Positions 7,245 to 10,456 of a stretch of 10,456 bases of DNA are shown in pieces. Both the position numbers and the translations under genes were made by a program. This DNA is from Planctomycetaceae bacterium (GTDB lineage: Bacteria > Planctomycetota > Planctomycetia > Planctomycetales > Planctomycetaceae): assembly GCA_016795125.1 (NCBI GenBank), contig JAEUIG010000389.1:1-10456 (forward strand). Reading direction: 5' to 3'. The notes under the pieces were generated by a model. It saw only the letters and a list, made by a program, of their open reading frames with translations. It did not search any database and had not been told where the DNA came from. Position 1 is the stretch's first letter, and each line of letters opens with the position of its first letter.

Positions 7245-7312
7245 GAAACACAGAGGCACAGAGGGCACAGAGACCCGATCCTCGCAAGTTGATCTCTTTG
7301 CCTCTGTGTTTC
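7245..7312. repeat. CACAGAGG tandem repeat inside a 14-base inverted repeat
   Basis: GAAACACAGAGGCA (7245-7258) and TGCCTCTGTGTTTC (7299-7312) are perfect inverted copies 40 bases apart. The left arm runs into a short imperfect tandem repeat, CACAGAGG/CACAGAGGG/CACAGAGAC (7249-7273). It lies about 95 bases upstream of the Tat-protein start. It resembles CACAGAG-type dispersed intergenic repeats that I associate with environmental bacterial genomes; that is recollection, not a search result. Confidence 0.6.
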
Positions 7313-7344
7313 CCAGTTCTTGCCTGGCGGCAGGTCGCTTCACT

Positions 7345-7374
7345 TTGCCACTTCGTCACTCGCTCTGGTACAGT
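7345..7374 (+). promoter_or_regulatory. Candidate promoter of the Tat-protein gene
   Basis: TTGCCA (7345-7350) and TACAGT (7369-7374) are 18 bases apart and match consensus at five and four of six positions. They lie 32 bases before the ATG at 7406, allowing a short leader that contains the GGAG ribosome binding site (7394-7397). Confidence 0.4.
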
Positions 7375-7405
7375 CGCCGCACTGCCCACCCCCCGGAGAT
7401 TCCCC

Positions 7406-8746
7406 ATGCCCGGACTGACTCGACGTTCCTTCCTCAACACGACCGCAGCCGGCGCTGCCACGCTGCTGCTTCCCTCCCGCGACCTGCTCAGCGCCCCTGC
7501 CCCGCGACGCCCGAAGATCGCCGTTGTCTTCACGCAGATGTTCGAGCTGTCCCACGCCTATCATCTGTGCGAGGCGCACATGGGGCCGTACATCTTTAAC
7601 GGCAAGCTGACGGACCCGGGCGTGGATGTTGTCTCGTGGTATGTCGATCAGTTTCCGGAAGGCGGACGCGACCAGGCCCGCGAAGCAGCCGATCGGCTCG
7701 GCATGCCGGTGTACGACACGATCGCCGGCGCGCTCACCCTCGGCGGGAATGACCTCGTGGTCGATGGCGTCCTGCTCATCGGCGAGCACGGCGACTATCC
7801 GCACAACGACCTCGGGCAGCATATGTATCCGCGGAAGGAGTTCTTCGACCAGATCGTCGCCGTGTACCGCAAGTCCGGCCGCACCGCGCCGATCTTCAAC
7901 GACAAGCACCTGTCCTATCGCTGGGACTGGTCGAAAGAGATGTACGACACGGCGAAGGACATGGGGTTTGCGCTGATGGCCGGCAGTTCGGTCCCGCTCG
8001 CGCAGCGGGTACCGGAGTTCGAGCTGGAACCGGGCGCGGAGATTGAAGACGCGGTCTCCGTCCACGGCGGTCCGCTGGAGTCATACGATTTTCACGCGCT
8101 GGAAGTCCTGCAGTCGATTGTCGAAGCCCGCCGTGGCGGCGAATCGGGAATTTCGCGCCTGCAGGTCCTGTTCGGCGACGAGCTGCTGAAGGCAGCCGAC
8201 CAGGGACGCTGGTCGTACGATCTGTACGAAGCCGCCATGCGAGCGGAAGCGGAGCATCGGGACGACACGCCGGAGAACGAGAAGGCTTTGGAACTCAAGC
8301 CCGGCCACGGCATCCTGCTGGAATACAAGGACGGCTTCCGCGCCGCCTCGATCCAGGCCGGCGGCAGCTCCGTCCGCTGGAACTTCGCGTGCCGTCTCAA
8401 GGGAGAAAAGCTGGTGCGGGCGACAACGTTTTATCCCGGCCCCTGGGGCAACCGGAACCTGTTCCGCGCCCTCTCGCACGCCATCCAGCACCTGTTCATC
8501 ACCGGCAAATCGCCCTACCCGGTCGAACGGACCCTGCTGGTTTCCGGGATTCTCGATGCGGCGATGCACGCCCATCACGAAGGGGACATCCTGAAGGAGA
8601 CGCCGGAACTCGAGATCGCCTACCAGCCGATGGACTTCAGCGCCATGCGCGAGATGGGCGGCTCATGGAAAGTCCTGACGAAGGACACGCCCGAACCGCC
8701 GCGATTCGAACCGGGCGATCTCGACACGCTGCCGAACCTCCAGTGA
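7406..8746 (+). CDS. Tat-exported conserved protein of unknown function
   Basis: The 446-residue product begins with a twin-arginine signal (LTRRSFLNTTAAGAATLLL, R6-R7), so it is exported folded, probably with a bound cofactor or metal. The mature part opens with a Rossmann-like strand-helix pattern (PKIAVVFTQMFELSHAYH, about 36-53) reminiscent of Gfo/Idh/MocA-type N-termini but without a clear GxGxxG. Conserved-looking polar motifs follow: GVLLIGEHGDYPHNDLGQ (121-138), FNDKHLSYRWDW (164-175), AGSSVP (192-197), YDFHALEVLQ (227-236) and RRGGESG (242-248). The His/Asp/Glu-rich motifs could bind metal. I recall similar Tat proteins in planctomycetes and acidobacteria annotated only as hypothetical. 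The ATG at 7406 is chosen for the Tat motif at its start and GGAG 8 bases upstream. The esterase gene follows 142 bases later on the same strand. Confidence 0.9.
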   Translation: MPGLTRRSFLNTTAAGAATLLLPSRDLLSAPAPRRPKIAVVFTQMFELSHAYHLCEAHMGPYIFNGKLTDPGVDVVSWYVDQFPEGGRDQAREAADRLGMPVYDTIAGALTLGGNDLVVDGVLLIGEHGDYPHNDLGQHMYPRKEFFDQIVAVYRKSGRTAPIFNDKHLSYRWDWSKEMYDTAKDMGFALMAGSSVPLAQRVPEFELEPGAEIEDAVSVHGGPLESYDFHALEVLQSIVEARRGGESGISRLQVLFGDELLKAADQGRWSYDLYEAAMRAEAEHRDDTPENEKALELKPGHGILLEYKDGFRAASIQAGGSSVRWNFACRLKGEKLVRATTFYPGPWGNRNLFRALSHAIQHLFITGKSPYPVERTLLVSGILDAAMHAHHEGDILKETPELEIAYQPMDFSAMREMGGSWKVLTKDTPEPPRFEPGDLDTLPNLQ

Positions 8747-8748
8747 CG

Positions 8749-8833
8749 TATTGCGGCTATGCAACGCGTTGCGGCCGGTCTCCGACCGAGCCGCACGGAC
8801 GGCCCGCAGGTCTCCCGCCACGCGGCCGCAATA
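8749..8833. repeat. Intergenic palindromes between Tat protein and esterase
   Basis: TATTGCGGC (8749-8757) and GCCGCAATA (8825-8833) form a perfect 9-base inverted repeat at the two ends of the gap. Between them lie a 12-base palindrome GCAACGCGTTGC (8761-8772) and a triloop hairpin CGGTC-TCC-GACCG (8776-8788). No T-tract follows, so it is not an evident terminator; the two flanking genes could be co-transcribed through it. Confidence 0.55.
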
Positions 8834-8888
8834 GGAAAGAAGATTGCAATACTCTTCAACCACCATCGACTCTTACGTAACAATTACC

Positions 8889-10418
8889 ATGCGAGTCTCA
8901 TTCCGCCTCCTGAGCGCAGTCCTCCTGCTCGCAACATCTGCGTCCGCCGATGACGCGGCCATCAAGGCCGCGCTCCAGCGTCCGATCCTCGATGCCAACC
9001 AGCCCTGGCAGGAGGTCAAGGACTTCTGCCGTTCGCGCGTCATTCCGATGCCGGAGCCAACGAGCGTCGCGGAATGGGAAAAGTACGCTGAACACGCCCG
9101 GCAGGCGACGCTCGATAACGTCGTGCTTCGTGGCGAAGCGGCCGAGTGGGCGAAGCCTCCCACGACGGTTGAATGGCTGGAGACGATCGAAGGCGGACCG
9201 GAATACGTCATCAAGAAGCTGCGGTTCGAGGCCGTGCCGGGCCTGTGGATTCCGGCCCTGCTGTACGAGCCGAAGTCGCTTCCGGACAAGACGCCGGTGA
9301 TCCTGGCAGTCAACGGTCACGACGCGAACGGCAAGCAGGCGCCGTACAAGCAGGAACGGTGCATCAACGTCGCCAAGCGGGGGATGATTGCGCTCAATCT
9401 CGAATGGCTCAACATGGGTCAGTTACGCGGCGATGACTTCTCGCATTACCGGATGAACCAGATTGACCTGTGCGGGACCAGCGGACTGGCGCTGTTTTAC
9501 CTGTCGATGAGCCGCGGCATCGACATCCTGCTGCAGCATCCGCACGCGGATGCGGAGAGGGTCTCGGTTTCAGGACTCTCCGGCGGCGGGTGGCAGACGA
9601 TCATCCTCAGCTCGCTGGACCCGCGCGTCACGCTCAGTAACCCGGTCGCGGGGTACTCCAGCTTCATTACCCGCGGCGAAGTCACCAGCGACCTCGGCGA
9701 TTCCGAACAGACGCCGGTGGACCTCGCTCTCTACGCCGATTACGCGCAGCTGACGGCCATCCGCGCTCCACGGCCGACGTTACTCACCTACAACGACCGC
9801 GACAACTGCTGCTTCGCCGCCGGCCACGCGCTGCCTCCCCTGCTCGACGCCGCCCGGCCGATTTATCAGCTTTACGGCAAGCTTGAGAATCTCGTTGCGC
9901 ACATCAACCACGTGCCGGGTAATCACAATTTCGAACAGGACAATCGCGAAGCCTTCTACCGGATGATCGGCGAGCACTTCTATCCCGATCAGCCGTTCAA
10001 CGCGCGCGAGCTCGACGTGACGGCCGAGATCAAAACCGCCGATGAGCTGAAGGTCGACATTCCGGCCGAGAACGCCGGCTTCCACACGGTGGCGAAGCGG
10101 CTGGCGGCCGAGTTGCCTCTGCCGTCGATCGCCGCGATCGAGCCACGGCGCGCCCGGCTTGCGGAGGTTGTGCACGCGCGGGACTACGTCGTCACCGACA
10201 GCAAGCTCGCGCACACCGAAGAAGCGAACGGCGTGCAGGTCAACAGCTGGAAGCTGGAGGTGGGCGACGTGTGGACCGTGCCGGCCGTCGAATTCGTCCC
10301 GTCGTCGCAACAAGGCACGACACTCATCGTTGCCGATGGCGGCCGCGCCGCGGCGACTGCGAAGGTTGGGGAACTCCTGGCGGCCGGCCAGCGGGGCGTT
10401 GCGATCGATCCGGTATAA
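8889..10418 (+). CDS. Exported alpha/beta hydrolase (acetyl xylan esterase-like), 3' end broken
   Basis: The 509-residue product has a signal peptide (1-20, MRVSFRLLSAVLLLATSASA) and then an alpha/beta hydrolase domain related to acetyl xylan esterases and dienelactone hydrolases of planctomycetes. Seen features are VILAVNGHDANGK (137-149, oxyanion region), the nucleophile elbow GLSGGGW (Ser231), acid candidates in YNDRDNCC (Asp303 or Asp305), and the catalytic His in VPGNHNFEQDNR (His346). From about 474 a second alpha/beta-type domain begins (TTLIVADGGRAAA...LLAAGQRGVAIDPV) and is cut after one strand-helix-strand unit, right where a DPxxxGE-like motif is expected. Relatives I know of are about 650-700 residues. 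The start at 8889 is chosen for the signal peptide; a TTG at 8844 would add 15 unlikely residues, and no Shine-Dalgarno is clear. The substrate, probably a carbohydrate ester, is inference. Confidence 0.85.
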   Translation: MRVSFRLLSAVLLLATSASADDAAIKAALQRPILDANQPWQEVKDFCRSRVIPMPEPTSVAEWEKYAEHARQATLDNVVLRGEAAEWAKPPTTVEWLETIEGGPEYVIKKLRFEAVPGLWIPALLYEPKSLPDKTPVILAVNGHDANGKQAPYKQERCINVAKRGMIALNLEWLNMGQLRGDDFSHYRMNQIDLCGTSGLALFYLSMSRGIDILLQHPHADAERVSVSGLSGGGWQTIILSSLDPRVTLSNPVAGYSSFITRGEVTSDLGDSEQTPVDLALYADYAQLTAIRAPRPTLLTYNDRDNCCFAAGHALPPLLDAARPIYQLYGKLENLVAHINHVPGNHNFEQDNREAFYRMIGEHFYPDQPFNARELDVTAEIKTADELKVDIPAENAGFHTVAKRLAAELPLPSIAAIEPRRARLAEVVHARDYVVTDSKLAHTEEANGVQVNSWKLEVGDVWTVPAVEFVPSSQQGTTLIVADGGRAAATAKVGELLAAGQRGVAIDPV

Positions 10419-10456
10419 TTTGTCGAATAGCGCCATTGAAAGCGGCCGGCACGGGG

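Noticed and set aside
10414..10419. Perfect TATAAT near the window end
   Set aside because: It overlaps the esterase stop region, and the nearest -35-like TTGCGA is only 9 bases away, so the spacing does not allow a sigma-70 promoter.

Overview
The window looks like a piece of a planctomycete chromosome (Planctomycetota, probably Planctomycetales). The reasons are the high G+C, a cluster of exported proteins typical of that phylum (a PQQ-like beta-propeller protein beginning DDWAQWRGP, a Tat-exported conserved protein of unknown function, a double-domain alpha/beta hydrolase/esterase), weak use of Shine-Dalgarno sites, and many short palindromes in the gaps. The phylum call is inference from protein style; no search was run.

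Layout: positions 1-287 hold no gene but at least six short perfect hairpins. A small plus-strand gene for a single-pass membrane protein (288-662) follows, apparently leaderless. It converges on a long minus-strand run: a group 2-type sigma-70 factor (1650 down to 874, reading frame recognisable to 808), ribosomal protein S1 (3770-1947), a 113-residue four-helix membrane protein (4361-4020), the PQQ-like propeller protein (5706-4441) and a CaCA-family cation/proton or sodium/calcium exchanger (6815-5835). A 590-base gap (6816-7405) contains palindromes, a possible minus-strand promoter with a 27-codon open frame, and a CACAGAGG-type repeat. Two plus-strand genes for exported proteins close the window: the Tat-signal protein (7406-8746) and the esterase-like protein (8889-10418).

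How the genes fit together: the sigma factor and S1 are core gene-expression functions and appear to be separate transcription units, each with a hairpin of terminator type behind it. The propeller protein and the small membrane protein are close enough to share a transcript. The last two genes are secreted or periplasmic and could be co-transcribed. I do not see a coherent novel multi-gene system here.

The strongest oddities are two apparent gene lesions. An in-frame amber codon in the sigma factor sits exactly at the -35-contacting glutamate of region 4.2, with the remaining 21 codons intact. The esterase frame breaks at the window's end in the middle of its second domain. Other points worth a look are a covarying TTAC-loop hairpin family, very compact GAA-triloop hairpins, extended -10 promoters (one giving a leaderless mRNA), and a structured S1 leader.
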